In this document: positions 36,564 to 45,955 of the stretch, piece by piece
Layout of the letters: each line of letters starts with the position of its first letter
Position numbering within the stretch: position 1 is the first letter of the stretch
From: an uncultured Dysgonomonas sp.
Lineage (GTDB): Bacteria > Bacteroidota > Bacteroidia > Bacteroidales > Dysgonomonadaceae
DNA: 64,000 nucleotides
Assembly (NCBI RefSeq): GCF_934668725.1
Contig: NZ_CAKUOF010000007.1
Span: 1-64,000, forward strand
Reading direction: 5' to 3'
Translations under genes and position numbers: made by a program
The notes under the pieces: generated by a model
The model's input: the letters and a program-made list of their open reading frames with translations, nothing else
The model's database searches: none
Told to the model about the DNA's origin: nothing

Positions 36564-38099
36564 TTATTTTAAGGATTTCGTATCCGAATTCAACAAATTA
36601 GTTCTGATCATTCGATTTGTTTTCACTGAACATTCCACAATATCAGCAACTACTGTTATGGTTTCCAATGCAGTTCCGTTTGCCCGACGAGGAGTTATAA
36701 CTACTGTATAAGCTCCTCCATTTGCATAAGTATGCAGCTGGTTATAATCGGTAACACCATTTGTAACCGGTTGCCCAATTACAGTATTTCCATCTCCGAA
36801 GTCCCAATCGAGCGTAGCAGTTAATCCCGCAGCATCATCTATCTGAATCGAGATTGATGCCGGATGACCTGCACAACTAAACGCTGCAACGTCAGGCTCA
36901 TACCTAAACCAAGAAGCTGCGAATGAGGGTAATCCAATCCTTGAAACTCCATCTTGTCCTAAAAAGAGATTAGGGAGTTCGTATATCTTAAGATCACTAG
37001 GCGTATTTGGGTTTGTTACTACATAAAGATAGTCTGTATTATAAGCTGTCACATAAATACGTCCATCGGATGCCAATTGGAGTCCATTGACCTCTACCCC
37101 AAACTGAAATAATTGTCTAGGTGCGGCACTAGTATTGACACTTGGCCAATTCAATATAGTTTCGAGTTCATAAACAAAGAGTTTTTCCCGTCCACCAACA
37201 TATAAATATTGCATCGATGGTGAAAATTCGATACCGTAAGGTTCATCAAAATCAGGAGATGATTCTGGAAGATAAGTCATGTATTTCAAATTACTGAATT
37301 GACCTGTCGCCGGATCAAAATCTCCAAATATAACCTTATCTATATCGTCTGCCCAAGCAAAATGTTTTCCATCAGCCGTAAACTTAATATACCCACCAGA
37401 AGAGGACGGAATTACAGACACAGACGGCATTGCTGTGACAACAGGGTTATTTATCTGAGGACCTGAACTTGTAACCAACCAAGCATTAAGATATACCGGA
37501 GTGCCTCTTCCGGGAGCTACTACCCAATAGTCCGTTCCATTAGCATGAAGTATGGATGTCACGCTTTCCCCCGTGATACCTGAAGCTCCTGTAAACGATA
37601 TGTTCTTTTGAGTTGAGACCACGTCTCCCCGCCCACTCCTTAAAGACATATCTACGACAGAATAAGCAGGTGCACTATTTGCTAAACCTGCATATATTGA
37701 AACGGCAATATATTTATTCTGCTGTCCCGGATAAGGTAATACGATACCCGACTGTGCTGAAGAATTATTTCCTAAAAGCCCTGTTCCATTAGGCATAATG
37801 GTATTTGTCCTATCCCACACAGTAGATCCATCCGAATAAAAAAGCAATACACCTTCATCAGTAGATAAAGTAAAGCACCCTTCGTCAGTGTAGATATCTG
37901 AAGGGATAACTGTGGGTAACCCAGTTAGAATAACGTCTCCTCCGGTAGTTCCGCCTACAGGAGTTCCTATTGCATTTCGTGTGGTATTCCATGTAAGGCC
38001 GGCATACTGTCCAAATAACCAGTTATTGGCCTCCTTTTGAGCAAATACTATACTTCCCGAAAGTAGCATAACTAAAAATAAGCAATATTTCACTTTCAT
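36564..38099 (-). CDS. Exported PKD-domain protein
   Basis: This 511-residue protein has a signal peptide (CLFLVMLLSGSIVFAQ). Residues ~20-400 contain propeller-like repeats (NNWLFGQYAGLTWN, YFKFT-like and YLYVGGREKLFVYE segments). A PKD domain near 410-490 has the signature LDWDFGDGN and LHTYANGGAYTVVI. No T9SS sorting domain is visible at the C-terminus, which ends with a short polar tail. It is probably a surface or periplasmic binding protein. It lies between two paralogous exported proteins in one unit, with 17- to 22-bp gaps, so the three may form a complex. That is inferred from position. Confidence 0.75.
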   Translation of the reverse strand: MKVKYCLFLVMLLSGSIVFAQKEANNWLFGQYAGLTWNTTRNAIGTPVGGTTGGDVILTGLPTVIPSDIYTDEGCFTLSTDEGVLLFYSDGSTVWDRTNTIMPNGTGLLGNNSSAQSGIVLPYPGQQNKYIAVSIYAGLANSAPAYSVVDMSLRSGRGDVVSTQKNISFTGASGITGESVTSILHANGTDYWVVAPGRGTPVYLNAWLVTSSGPQINNPVVTAMPSVSVIPSSSGGYIKFTADGKHFAWADDIDKVIFGDFDPATGQFSNLKYMTYLPESSPDFDEPYGIEFSPSMQYLYVGGREKLFVYELETILNWPSVNTSAAPRQLFQFGVEVNGLQLASDGRIYVTAYNTDYLYVVTNPNTPSDLKIYELPNLFLGQDGVSRIGLPSFAASWFRYEPDVAAFSCAGHPASISIQIDDAAGLTATLDWDFGDGNTVIGQPVTNGVTDYNQLHTYANGGAYTVVITPRRANGTALETITVVADIVECSVKTNRMIRTNLLNSDTKSLK

Positions 38100-38116
38100 A
38101 TATTAACAAATTTTAG

Positions 38117-38716
38117 TTATTTAACAACAAAGACCACGTTCATAAACGAATTATAACCTGCTGCTTGTATTACATTGTAAGTCATAACACCACTAGCGCT
38201 TATATTGGTAATATTCAAAACTGCAGTATCGTATTGGGTGACATAGTAATACAAATCGGTTGCCGATGGAAAATAAGGTAAACTTGCCGGAGCTCCCGTA
38301 CTTACAGCACTGGGGTTTCCAAATTGTTTTTTATACTCATCATACAAATCAAGAGTCTGATTAGATACAACAGTAGAGGCATCTACTGCTACTGATGGCA
38401 TATAAAATGTTTTTGTATGAGTCTCTAAGGCCATTAAACAAACCCATAGAGGACTAGCCGGAGTTCCTGCATTTTGAGAGATACATTTCCGGTCGGTGTC
38501 ATATACCAATAAACCTACAGCGGGATTAACTATCGCATTCTTCTGAATGGTGGTCATACGCGGTAATAATACACCTTGATTATTGCCGGGACTTTGGACG
38601 TCTAAAGCGGAACTAGCATGAGGAGTTATTGTATTTATTCCGACCTGAGAGTACAAAGGCGAAATGAATAATAGCATCAAAACTATTATATAAAAGGATC
38701 TTTTACCTAAAATCAT
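38117..38716 (-). CDS. Exported protein of unknown function, paralogue 1
   Basis: This 199-residue protein has a signal peptide (IIVLMLLFISPLYSQ). The mature part begins VGINTITPHASSALDVQS and continues with GVLLPRMTTIQKNAI, GLLVYDTDRKCISQN and SPLWVCL, then a second half ending in YNSFMNVVFVVK. It is a paralogue of the protein at 35954-36541. It is the first gene of the unit. Its leader on the minus strand carries a tandem AACAACAACAT repeat (38731-38752), and a TACTTTTG -7 box lies at 38871-38878. Confidence 0.7.
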   Translation of the reverse strand: MILGKRSFYIIVLMLLFISPLYSQVGINTITPHASSALDVQSPGNNQGVLLPRMTTIQKNAIVNPAVGLLVYDTDRKCISQNAGTPASPLWVCLMALETHTKTFYMPSVAVDASTVVSNQTLDLYDEYKKQFGNPSAVSTGAPASLPYFPSATDLYYYVTQYDTAVLNITNISASGVMTYNVIQAAGYNSFMNVVFVVK

Positions 38717-39094
38717 CTTTATTACTGTTAATGTTGTTGTTATGTTGTTGTTATCGTCGTTCTTATTTATTTTTCCCTCAATATTGTATAAACAATCTTT
38801 TAATCTGATGATCTAATGAGACAAGTAGTTATTGTAAATTTAAGTATACTATTTCCAGATTTATTTTGCACAAAAGTAATATTAATTATATTTCCCATAC
38901 TGACACAATAGAACACAGATTATCATAAAAAAAATTAAAAACAATGCTGTAAAATAAAAACTAAATAACAAACCGGCTAAAACACCCTTTAAAAGCCGTA
39001 TTTGATTATATAACAAAAGACTAACAAATAAAGTTCGAGATTTTAGCCCACGTTATATCGATGATTTATAGAAATTCCTTATGAGCTTTACACC
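38717..39094. other. Leader and promoter region of the exported-protein unit
   Basis: No ORF. It contains the tandem 11-bp repeat ATGTTGTTGTT x2 (38731-38752), which becomes AACAACAACAT in the minus-strand transcript, and a minus-strand -7 box TACTTTTG (38871-38878). The predicted 5' leader is about 150 bases. Confidence 0.45.
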
Positions 39095-39138
39095 CAATAA
39101 AAAAATACAGCTATTAAGAACCAAGTCTTAATAGCTGC
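39095..39138 (-). terminator. Terminator of the ansA-ykgJ-pldA unit
   Basis: CAGCTATTAAGA and TCTTAATAGCTG form a 12-bp stem at 39108-39137. On the minus strand it is followed by a T-rich stretch (complement of AATAAAAAAATA). Confidence 0.8.
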
Positions 39139-39180
39139 AATGTATAAATCTAAGGACTAAAGCTTCAACACCAATAAACC

Positions 39181-40143
39181 TTAATATATAAATCTAAAAT
39201 TAGGCTTAATCACAAACCCAAGACGAAAACGCTGATGGTACCGGTCAAAATCCAATAAACCCTCTCCATATCCATCATAGTACTCGAAAAATAAGTATTG
39301 GTTTTCATCTTGAAACAAACGGTAGGCAAAATTCACTGTAATATTAGCATTTAAAACAGCTCCTCCTCGTTTGTTTATAATCAGGCTAGCATTAAATTTT
39401 TGCTTCTGGTTATAACTTATTGCCGAAGTCGCCCATCCCCTATATCTTACGATATTGCGGTTATTTTCTCCATCAACAATAGGTACCCACAGTTTAGTAA
39501 AATAAGACCAGTGAGGATTAATTTTAAACTGTCCTTGGAAGCTAACTTTATTCCAACTACGGGATGCATCTCCATCTTTACCGTTTGACTCATGCTCCAT
39601 CTGAAAAGCAATTTCCCCCAAATACCTATTTTTGTATATCAAAGGCTTAGCCAAACCAACAGTCGGGTTAAAATTTATATCCCTGAAAGGAAACGACTCC
39701 TGAAAAACATCCCAAAATGCCAATTGAGTATATGTAAGGAATAAGTAAGTTCTGAATGGGAGTATACTATTAGTTAAACGTTGAGAAACACTAATCTGAA
39801 ATTTTGCATCCGAATTATAACGGTTGGGGTTACGAAACAACTCGGTTCCAAGAACAATATAGTTGTCCTTATATATTCCAAATGAAGGAGAATCATCGAA
39901 TACCTTAATCAAACTATCTGCAATAAACTCAGGATCGGGTTTAAATACAGAACTTAAAACCTGATCGGCTTTTTGATTAAAACGTGACTGGGCTGTAGAA
40001 TCGGGAGCAAACAAGCCTTTACATTTATGCTGTTTGTATTCGCGGGGTTCAGTATGATCTCGCGGCTCTTGCGCCGGCAAGATTTCGATATTAGTAAAAA
40101 TAAGCAAAAACGACAAAAGAGCTATTTTGCTAGCTTTATTCAT
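39181..40143 (-). CDS. pldA: Outer membrane phospholipase A (OMPLA-like)
   Basis: This protein of about 320 residues has a signal peptide (IALLSFLLIFTNIEILPAQ). It contains the OMPLA signature around the catalytic His-Ser: MEHESNGKDGDASRSWNKV, comparable to the HxSNG block of PldA. NYIVLGTELFRNPNRYNSDA and alternating hydrophobic strands support a 12-stranded barrel. It hydrolyses phospholipids mislocated to the outer leaflet. The ATG at 40143 gives a proper signal peptide; starts further upstream (40152, 40203) add a hydrophobic run that looks unnecessary. It is the last gene of the unit behind ykgJ. Confidence 0.8.
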   Translation of the reverse strand: MNKASKIALLSFLLIFTNIEILPAQEPRDHTEPREYKQHKCKGLFAPDSTAQSRFNQKADQVLSSVFKPDPEFIADSLIKVFDDSPSFGIYKDNYIVLGTELFRNPNRYNSDAKFQISVSQRLTNSILPFRTYLFLTYTQLAFWDVFQESFPFRDINFNPTVGLAKPLIYKNRYLGEIAFQMEHESNGKDGDASRSWNKVSFQGQFKINPHWSYFTKLWVPIVDGENNRNIVRYRGWATSAISYNQKQKFNASLIINKRGGAVLNANITVNFAYRLFQDENQYLFFEYYDGYGEGLLDFDRYHQRFRLGFVIKPNFRFIY

Positions 40144-40222
40144 GTTATACATTTGAACTTTCAATAAAATAAGTAAACGGATAATGCTGTAAGGCAATAT
40201 CATATAAATAAAAGACGGTAAT

Positions 40223-40714
40223 CTAATTTTTAATCAGTTCTTTCAAAACCTCATAAGCGATAGGACAAGTTTGCGTATTTCTAACAGTCAGTTTATATAT
40301 CTGGCTAAATTTCTTTCTATCAGTATGAGGATATTCCCTACATGCTTTAGGTCGAGCTTCGTAAATTGAGCAATAATTATCTGGCATAAGAAAAGGGCAA
40401 GGCATAGACCGGAACACATAATCTCCATCCTCATCTATCTTTAAATAACTAGCTACTACATCCGAAGGTTTCATTCGAAGAGCTTTTGCCATACGATCAA
40501 TATCTTTATCATAAATAGCAGGACCTAATGAACGGCAACAGTTTGCACACTGCAAACAATCGATCTCTGACGAAAAACGATTATGCAGGTCATGTACGAC
40601 TGTATCCATCTTATCAAGCCTCTTCTTATTCTTCTTAAAATATAGTAAGAACTCAGGCGTATCCTTTTCTGCCAAAACCGACAGATTCTTATACTTATCA
40701 AATTTGTCGGTCAT
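40223..40714 (-). CDS. YkgJ-family cysteine cluster protein
   Basis: This 163-residue protein binds a metal through the conserved cysteine pattern CLQCANCCRSLGP (about 56-68), then CPFL, YCSIYEARPKACREYP. This is the YkgJ/CxxCxxCC zinc- or iron-chelating domain (PF03692). The function of the family is not settled. The ATG overlaps the 3' end of ansA by 17 bp. Confidence 0.82.
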   Translation of the reverse strand: MTDKFDKYKNLSVLAEKDTPEFLLYFKKNKKRLDKMDTVVHDLHNRFSSEIDCLQCANCCRSLGPAIYDKDIDRMAKALRMKPSDVVASYLKIDEDGDYVFRSMPCPFLMPDNYCSIYEARPKACREYPHTDRKKFSQIYKLTVRNTQTCPIAYEVLKELIKN

Positions 40715-41753
40715 CGGGACGGGTTAATTCTCCAGCCAAGGGTACTCGCATTCTTACGATTATCTCTTCACGTGAGTATTTATGACCTAACAAATGCATC
40801 AATTTTGTTACAGTAGCTTCGACCGTTGCATCATATCCGCTGATAACACCAGCCTTCAAAAGTTCGTGTCCGGTTTCATATCGCTGCATTTCGACGCATC
40901 CCATCTCGCACTGGGTTATATTCACAATAATTATACCTCGTTTTACTGCATCTAGCAATGCTTCTATAAACCAGTCATAGCGGGGAGCATTACCCGAACC
41001 ATACGTTTCCAAAACTACAGCCCTTACTCCTTTTGCATTCAAGATAGCTTCTACAACCGACCTCGTTATACCCGGAAACATTTTCAATACAACAATGTTT
41101 TTATCCATTAGATAATGAAAAACCACCTTCTTCTCATAATTAGGTGTTAAGATCTTATCTCTGTCATAACGAATATGTATTCCAGATTTACCCAGTCCAG
41201 GATAATTATATGATTTAAATGCATTAAAATTATCTGCATTTATCTTTGTAGACCGATTCCCCCTGATCAAATTGGTTTGGAAGAAAATACAAACCTCAGG
41301 CACTATAGGATAACCGATAGAATCTTTTGACGCCGCTATTTCCATTGCAGTTATTAGATTTTCCTTTGCATCTGTTCTCAATTTACCGATTGGCAATTGA
41401 GCTCCGGTAAGGACAATTGGCTTTTGCAAATTTTGAATCATAAAGCTAAGCGCAGATGCGGTATAAGCCATCGTATCTGTACCATGCAGTATAACGAAAC
41501 CATCATGATCCGCATAATTATCCTCAATAATATGCACTAGTTTTTGCCAGTGAGAAGGGCATACATCCGACGAATCGATAGGAGGATCAAATACGATCGT
41601 ATCAATATGATATTTGAACCTCTGCAACTCGGGCATATGACTTGTCAAATGTGCAAAATCAAATACTTCGAGAACACCTGTGACATTATTCTCTACCATA
41701 CCGATAGTACCTCCGGTATAAATCAATAGTATATTGGCATTTGTATCTATCAT
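40698..41753 (-). CDS. ansA: Type I L-asparaginase
   Basis: This 351-residue cytoplasmic enzyme hydrolyses asparagine to aspartate and ammonia. The first active-site Thr is in LLIYTGGTIGM (about 9-19), the second in ILHGTDTMAYTAS (about 85-97), with the supporting Lys region near LTGAQLP. The length and lack of a signal peptide fit the cytoplasmic type I enzyme. It is the first gene of ansA-ykgJ-pldA, with a minus-strand TATTTTTG -7 box at 41777-41784. Confidence 0.92.
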   Translation of the reverse strand: MIDTNANILLIYTGGTIGMVENNVTGVLEVFDFAHLTSHMPELQRFKYHIDTIVFDPPIDSSDVCPSHWQKLVHIIEDNYADHDGFVILHGTDTMAYTASALSFMIQNLQKPIVLTGAQLPIGKLRTDAKENLITAMEIAASKDSIGYPIVPEVCIFFQTNLIRGNRSTKINADNFNAFKSYNYPGLGKSGIHIRYDRDKILTPNYEKKVVFHYLMDKNIVVLKMFPGITRSVVEAILNAKGVRAVVLETYGSGNAPRYDWFIEALLDAVKRGIIIVNITQCEMGCVEMQRYETGHELLKAGVISGYDATVEATVTKLMHLLGHKYSREEIIVRMRVPLAGELTRPDDRQI

Positions 41754-41776
41754 TTTGCCTTATGGATTGGGGTATA

Positions 41777-41784
41777 CAAAAATA
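41777..41784 (-). promoter_or_regulatory. -7 box of the ansA unit
   Basis: The minus strand reads TATTTTTG, a perfect TAnnTTTG, about 24 bases before the ATG. The -33 position has only a weak match. Confidence 0.5.
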
Positions 41785-41870
41785 CAACTTTTGATAATAA
41801 AACAGGTTGCTTTTATACTAAAAAGTATTTAATCAAATGTCCTACCCATTATACACTAATATTTGCTTAA

Positions 41871-41918
41871 AACAAAAACCGCATATTATTCATAATTAAT
41901 ACGCGGTTCTTGTTTTTC
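41871..41918 (-). terminator. Terminator after galE
   Basis: CAAAAACCGC-ATATTA and TAATAC-GCGGTTCTTG form a long, slightly imperfect hairpin flanked by A and T runs, so it may act on both strands. Confidence 0.75.
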
Positions 41919-41935
41919 GATATATGAACACAATA

Positions 41936-42970
41936 CTACATTATTCCTTTTTCTCTAAGCTTTTGCTGCCATTTCCAAGCTGATGCCATTGTATCTTCGA
42001 TACTTTCTTTTGCAGTCCACCCCAATACCTTATTCGCTTTGGATGGTTCTGCCCATATTTTAACTATATCCCCAACCCGACGACCAACTATTTTATAGTT
42101 TACTTTCACGCCTGATACTTTCTCGAAAATATGGATAAGCTCTAATACAGACACTCCGTTTCCCGTACCTAAATTAAAGATCTCTACTTTTTCAGGAGAC
42201 TTATCTTGCAACATTCTATCCATTGCAACAACATGAGCTTTAGCTAAATCTACAACATTGATAAAGTCACGTACACATGACCCGTCAGGAGTATCATAAT
42301 CATCTCCAAACACACTCAACTCCTTACGTATTCCCATCGCTGTTTGGGTAATAAAAGGTACGAGGTTTTGAGGCACACCATTTGGTAATTCGCCTAATTC
42401 GGCAGTGGGATGCGCACCTACGGGATTAAAGTAACGCAAAATTATACTTTTGATATTAGCTCCTGAGGTAACAAAATCCTGAATAATTTCTTCGTTAATT
42501 TGTTTCGTATTTCCATAAGGAGACGCAGCCGGTTTAATCGGAGCTGTTTCATCAATAGGATTTATATCCGGCTCACCATAAACTGTACATGAGGAAGAGA
42601 ACACAATCCCTTTCACATTAAATTCGGGCATCAACTCCAAAATATTAATTAATGATACCAAGTTATTTTTATAATATAATAAAGGTTTCTGTACCGATTC
42701 GCCTACAGCTTTACTCGCTGCAAAATGGATTACACCACTGATTGGAGAATACTTTGTAAATACTTTACGTAATGCCACCTCATCATTACAGTCTATTTTC
42801 TCAAAAGCGGGGCGGATTCCTGTTATACGCTCAATTCCATCAATACTATCAGCAGTAGAATTAGACAAATCATCAACAACAATCACCTCATAACCTGCAT
42901 TTTGTAACTCAACAACGGTATGAGAACCTATATATCCGGTTCCTCCTGTTACTAAAATCTTTTTTTTCAT
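41936..42970 (-). CDS. galE: UDP-glucose 4-epimerase
   Basis: This 344-residue protein interconverts UDP-glucose and UDP-galactose. The NAD-binding glycine motif is GGTGYIGSH (about 8-16), VVDDLSNS follows beta-2, and the catalytic SSSCTVYG plus YGNTK (Tyr-x3-Lys, about 152-156) are present. The length is typical. It lies downstream of elaA on the same strand with a 20-bp gap, so the two are probably cotranscribed. Confidence 0.93.
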   Translation of the reverse strand: MKKKILVTGGTGYIGSHTVVELQNAGYEVIVVDDLSNSTADSIDGIERITGIRPAFEKIDCNDEVALRKVFTKYSPISGVIHFAASKAVGESVQKPLLYYKNNLVSLINILELMPEFNVKGIVFSSSCTVYGEPDINPIDETAPIKPAASPYGNTKQINEEIIQDFVTSGANIKSIILRYFNPVGAHPTAELGELPNGVPQNLVPFITQTAMGIRKELSVFGDDYDTPDGSCVRDFINVVDLAKAHVVAMDRMLQDKSPEKVEIFNLGTGNGVSVLELIHIFEKVSGVKVNYKIVGRRVGDIVKIWAEPSKANKVLGWTAKESIEDTMASAWKWQQKLREKGIM

Positions 42971-42990
42971 AGCAATATTATATGTTTTCG

Positions 42991-43443
42991 TTAATTCAAT
43001 TTCATTTGTATATGTGGTATATTATCTTCTAAATATGTATCGGAGGTCTGTACAAACCCATGGCTCTCATAAAATTTCTTCAGATACAATTGCCCAGATA
43101 TAGTTATCCGGGTCTCATTCAATAAGGATGCTTGAAGCTCTATTGCCTTGTCCATTAACTGATGCCCATAACCAGATTTTCGAAAATCGGCAGCAACAAC
43201 AACCCTACCAATAGATGCTTCCATAAAATAGTCACCCGGTTTAAACAACCGACAGTAAGCTACTAGCTTTTTGCCCAAATACCCCTGTAAATGCAGAGCT
43301 TTCTGATCTTTATTATCCGGGTCTAAATAAGGACATTCTTGTTCCACAACAAATATATCGGCACGTAAGTAAAGCAAGTTATACAACTTATGAATATCTA
43401 ATTCGTCAAAATAATCTATATGCCATGTGATTTTATCTGTCAT
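42991..43443 (-). CDS. elaA: ElaA-like GNAT acetyltransferase
   Basis: This 150-residue protein matches ElaA: YNLLYLRADIFVVEQECPYL near the start, the acetyl-CoA segment GRVVVAADFRKSGYGHQLM (about 79-97, R-x-S-G-Y-G), and FYESHGFVQTSDTYLEDNIP near the end. The substrate is unknown. It is the first gene of an elaA-galE unit. A minus-strand TATTTTTG box lies at 43503-43510, within the divergent region shared with rnpA. Confidence 0.85.
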   Translation of the reverse strand: MTDKITWHIDYFDELDIHKLYNLLYLRADIFVVEQECPYLDPDNKDQKALHLQGYLGKKLVAYCRLFKPGDYFMEASIGRVVVAADFRKSGYGHQLMDKAIELQASLLNETRITISGQLYLKKFYESHGFVQTSDTYLEDNIPHIQMKLN

Positions 43444-43571
43444 TCTTACTTCATACTTATTTTAGTATTTCAAGTCTACTGTTGTTTAATGTACTTGTAT
43501 CGCAAAAATACAGTTTTTTTTACTCTCTCAGAAATATAATTGAACTGATATATGCTTCATTCAAAAAAACG

Positions 43572-43579
43572 TATCTTTG
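43572..43579 (+). promoter_or_regulatory. -7 box of rnpA-yidD
   Basis: TATCTTTG, a perfect TAnnTTTG, lies 20 bases before the rnpA ATG. No -33 TTTG is at the right distance. Confidence 0.5.
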
Positions 43580-43598
43580 CTATCATTAGTATAAAACA

Positions 43599-44030
43599 AT
43601 GTCTGAAAAAAAAAATCAATATACACTTTGTAAAAATGAGAGGCTCTATGCCGAAAAAAGAATTGAATCTCTTTTTGCCGGTGGCAATTCCTTTATAGCT
43701 TATCCCCTGAGAGTTGTTTATACTGCTCGTGAGCATAATTTGGAAAACGAATTGCCAACTGTATCAATTTTGACGAGTGTATCAAAAAAGCGTTTCAAGC
43801 GGGCTGTAAAAAGGAACAGGGTCAAGCGATTAATAAGGGAAGCTTATCGCTTAAACAAGAAAGAACTGATTGAGTTTGCGATACAGTCAGGCAAGTCCGT
43901 TGATATTGCTTTTCTTTATTTAAAAAGCGAATTACCAACTTATTCAGAAATAGAGAAAGCGATATTAAAGGCTATAGGCACATTGAGTGGAAATAATCAA
44001 ACAGAAACCAAAAGTGAAACCAATCCGTAA
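43599..44030 (+). CDS. rnpA: Ribonuclease P protein component
   Basis: This 143-residue basic protein assists the RNase P RNA in 5' tRNA processing. The signature is VSKKRFKRAVKRNRVKRLIR followed by EAYRLNK (about 66-92), the RNR motif of RnpA. The N-terminus has the usual CKNERLYAEKRIESLF. It overlaps yidD by 44 bp. No rpmH is next to it, which is normal for Bacteroidetes. Confidence 0.95.
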   Translation: MSEKKNQYTLCKNERLYAEKRIESLFAGGNSFIAYPLRVVYTAREHNLENELPTVSILTSVSKKRFKRAVKRNRVKRLIREAYRLNKKELIEFAIQSGKSVDIAFLYLKSELPTYSEIEKAILKAIGTLSGNNQTETKSETNP

Positions 44031-44244
44031 AATAGTATCCTACATAGTACTTATACCGATATATTTTTATCGATATTGTATTTCACCTCTCAAGCCCCCC
44101 ACTTGCCGTTACGCCCCTACTTGTTCTGAGTATGCAGTACTTGCCGTAAAGAAGTATGGACCTGTAAAAGGAACATGGCTTGCCATAAAAAGAATATCGC
44201 GTTGCCACCCATGGGGAGGTCATGGATTCGACCCGGTTCCTTAA
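43987..44244 (+). CDS. yidD: Membrane protein insertion efficiency factor YidD
   Basis: This 85-residue protein has an amphipathic N-terminus and the family core RYAPTCSEYAVLAVKKYG, followed by RCHPWGGHGFDPVP at the C-terminus. YidD helps YidC-dependent membrane insertion. The start overlaps the end of rnpA by 44 bp. A later start is possible, but none is better supported. Confidence 0.95.
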   Translation: MEIIKQKPKVKPIRKIVSYIVLIPIYFYRYCISPLKPPTCRYAPTCSEYAVLAVKKYGPVKGTWLAIKRISRCHPWGGHGFDPVP

Positions 44245-44274
44245 TATTCAAAATATCCACAAGCATATCATACT

Positions 44275-44937
44275 TTAAAAATAATAGATATCTACCCCAT
44301 TACATCCGGCGAAACGCATTAGCAACGACTGCATATAATTAACTGCTTCAGGTAACTTTTCTTTCCCGTCATACCCGTTAATTATAGCCAGAAAGTTAGT
44401 TGTCCCCAAATCTATTTTAGTCCGTTCATTATCACTGGTAGGAGTACCTATACCACCCGAAAAATCGCGATATACCGGCAAGCCTTCAATATTTAACATA
44501 CCCCGACCTATCGCTTCGTAAGGTTCATCAGCCCCTCCAACTCCTAAAATCAGTCTGTCGCCATCTATCTTATCCGCATCAAATCCTCCTATAGAATAAC
44601 CTGTACGGACAGAAACCAAATTCACCAGATCAACTAACGTATCAATCTGATAAAGAGCTAGATTACGCAACAAACGACGTCCTAAAGCTTCAGCAGACGG
44701 ACGATAGCGGTTAGGATCCTTACCTAATTGCTTATAAGCATTACGAGTAGCTTCTATCGCTGGTATATTCTTAATATCTTCAATCCGATAAGTAATTTTA
44801 TATTCTCTAATACACGAGTTTATTTCATCCCAAAGATCTGGATTGTAGCTTGCGTTTATTACTCTAGCCATTATGGCTACACCTGCAAAATTGGGACAAT
44901 GAGATTTTATTTCTTCCGAAATTTCAATTTTAAGCAT
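44275..44937 (-). CDS. B3/B4 (tRNA-editing-like) domain protein
   Basis: This protein of about 220 residues resembles the B3/B4 domain of the phenylalanyl-tRNA synthetase beta chain (PF03483): AIEATRNAYKQLGKDPNRYR, then SAEALGRRLLRN, DLVNLVSVRTGYSIGGFDAD and a C-terminal LAIINGYDG. Free-standing B3/B4 proteins may edit mischarged tRNA, which is not proven. The ATG at 44937 (MLKIEISEEI) is preferred over one 17 codons upstream that would add a hydrophobic extension. Confidence 0.8.
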   Translation of the reverse strand: MLKIEISEEIKSHCPNFAGVAIMARVINASYNPDLWDEINSCIREYKITYRIEDIKNIPAIEATRNAYKQLGKDPNRYRPSAEALGRRLLRNLALYQIDTLVDLVNLVSVRTGYSIGGFDADKIDGDRLILGVGGADEPYEAIGRGMLNIEGLPVYRDFSGGIGTPTSDNERTKIDLGTTNFLAIINGYDGKEKLPEAVNYMQSLLMRFAGCNGVDIYYF

Positions 44938-45157
44938 ATAAATAGGTAAAAGAATAAAACTAAATGAACATTGTAAGCAACAAAACACAAACTAAGCTTT
45001 TAGCGAGGCTACCCAGCTACATCATAAAACAACTAATATAGTAGTTTTTCAACAACACGCAGTGCCCATAAAACTACTTTATAAAAAAAATGATATTTAT
45101 TTGGTAGAGTCTGAAAGTTTTGGCTAACTTGCAAAGCTAAGAATTCTTTATTGTTTT

Positions 45158-45844
45158 ATGGACTTATACGACATACATACGCATGACACTCCCTCTCCAA
45201 ATCCGGATGATGAGGAGGGTCTGAGGCAAAACATCACCCATATTGTAAATGTATATCCTCTTGGTTTTGAATACGCTAAAGACAACGAAAACTGCCCTTG
45301 GTTTTCTTGCGGAGTACATCCTTGGTACTCGGAGGATGCAGAACCCCAACTTAAATTTTTAAAAGAAATTGCAGGTGATCCCCGTATCGTAGCAATCGGA
45401 GAAGCTGGACTAGATAAGCTGAAAGGTCCCGAATTACATATTCAGCAAACTTTATTTGAACAACAAGTTCAACTATCCGAACAACTGCAAAAACCCTTGA
45501 TTATTCATTGTGTTAAGGCATGGGACGAACTATTGCATATAAAAAAAACGTACAAACCCCGCCAACCCTGGATTATTCATGGGTACAAAGGAAAAATAGA
45601 ACTGGCAAAACAGCTATTGTCTCACGGATTCTACTTTTCGGTTAATGACCGTTTTAATGATGATGCTATCCGGACAATACCTTTAGACAAGTTATTTTGT
45701 GAAACAGATACTACCGAGATATCAATTGAAGATATATACAGTGAAGTGGCAAATACATTGCAAATACCGATAGAGATACTGGCTTCACAAATTGAGGAAA
45801 ATATAAAAAAAATATTTCCGTTACTCATATTACAAACAAATTAA
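45158..45844 (+). CDS. TatD-family metal-dependent hydrolase (short form)
   Basis: This 228-residue TIM-barrel metal hydrolase has DIHTHD (metal His pair, about 5-10), GVHPWYSED, AIGEAGLDKL with the metal Glu, LIIHCVKAWDE, IHGYKGK and CETDTTEIS with the last Asp. It is shorter than canonical TatD, with a short insert-free barrel. The family cuts DNA or RNA 3' ends or D-aminoacyl-tRNA; the exact role here is open. A hairpin terminator follows at 45872-45905. Confidence 0.85.
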   Translation: MDLYDIHTHDTPSPNPDDEEGLRQNITHIVNVYPLGFEYAKDNENCPWFSCGVHPWYSEDAEPQLKFLKEIAGDPRIVAIGEAGLDKLKGPELHIQQTLFEQQVQLSEQLQKPLIIHCVKAWDELLHIKKTYKPRQPWIIHGYKGKIELAKQLLSHGFYFSVNDRFNDDAIRTIPLDKLFCETDTTEISIEDIYSEVANTLQIPIEILASQIEENIKKIFPLLILQTN

Positions 45845-45871
45845 AGATAATTGTAATTCGATTATAATAAA

Positions 45872-45905
45872 GAAGTATTACCACAAAACAGGTGATACTT
45901 TTTTA
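45872..45905 (+). terminator. Terminator after the short TatD gene
   Basis: AAGTATTACC and GGTGATACTT form a stem with an 8-base loop, followed by TTTTATTTATT. Confidence 0.8.
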
Positions 45906-45955
45906 TTTATTACAACCAACAAAATAACTACTTTTACAACCGGAAATTAAAACAG

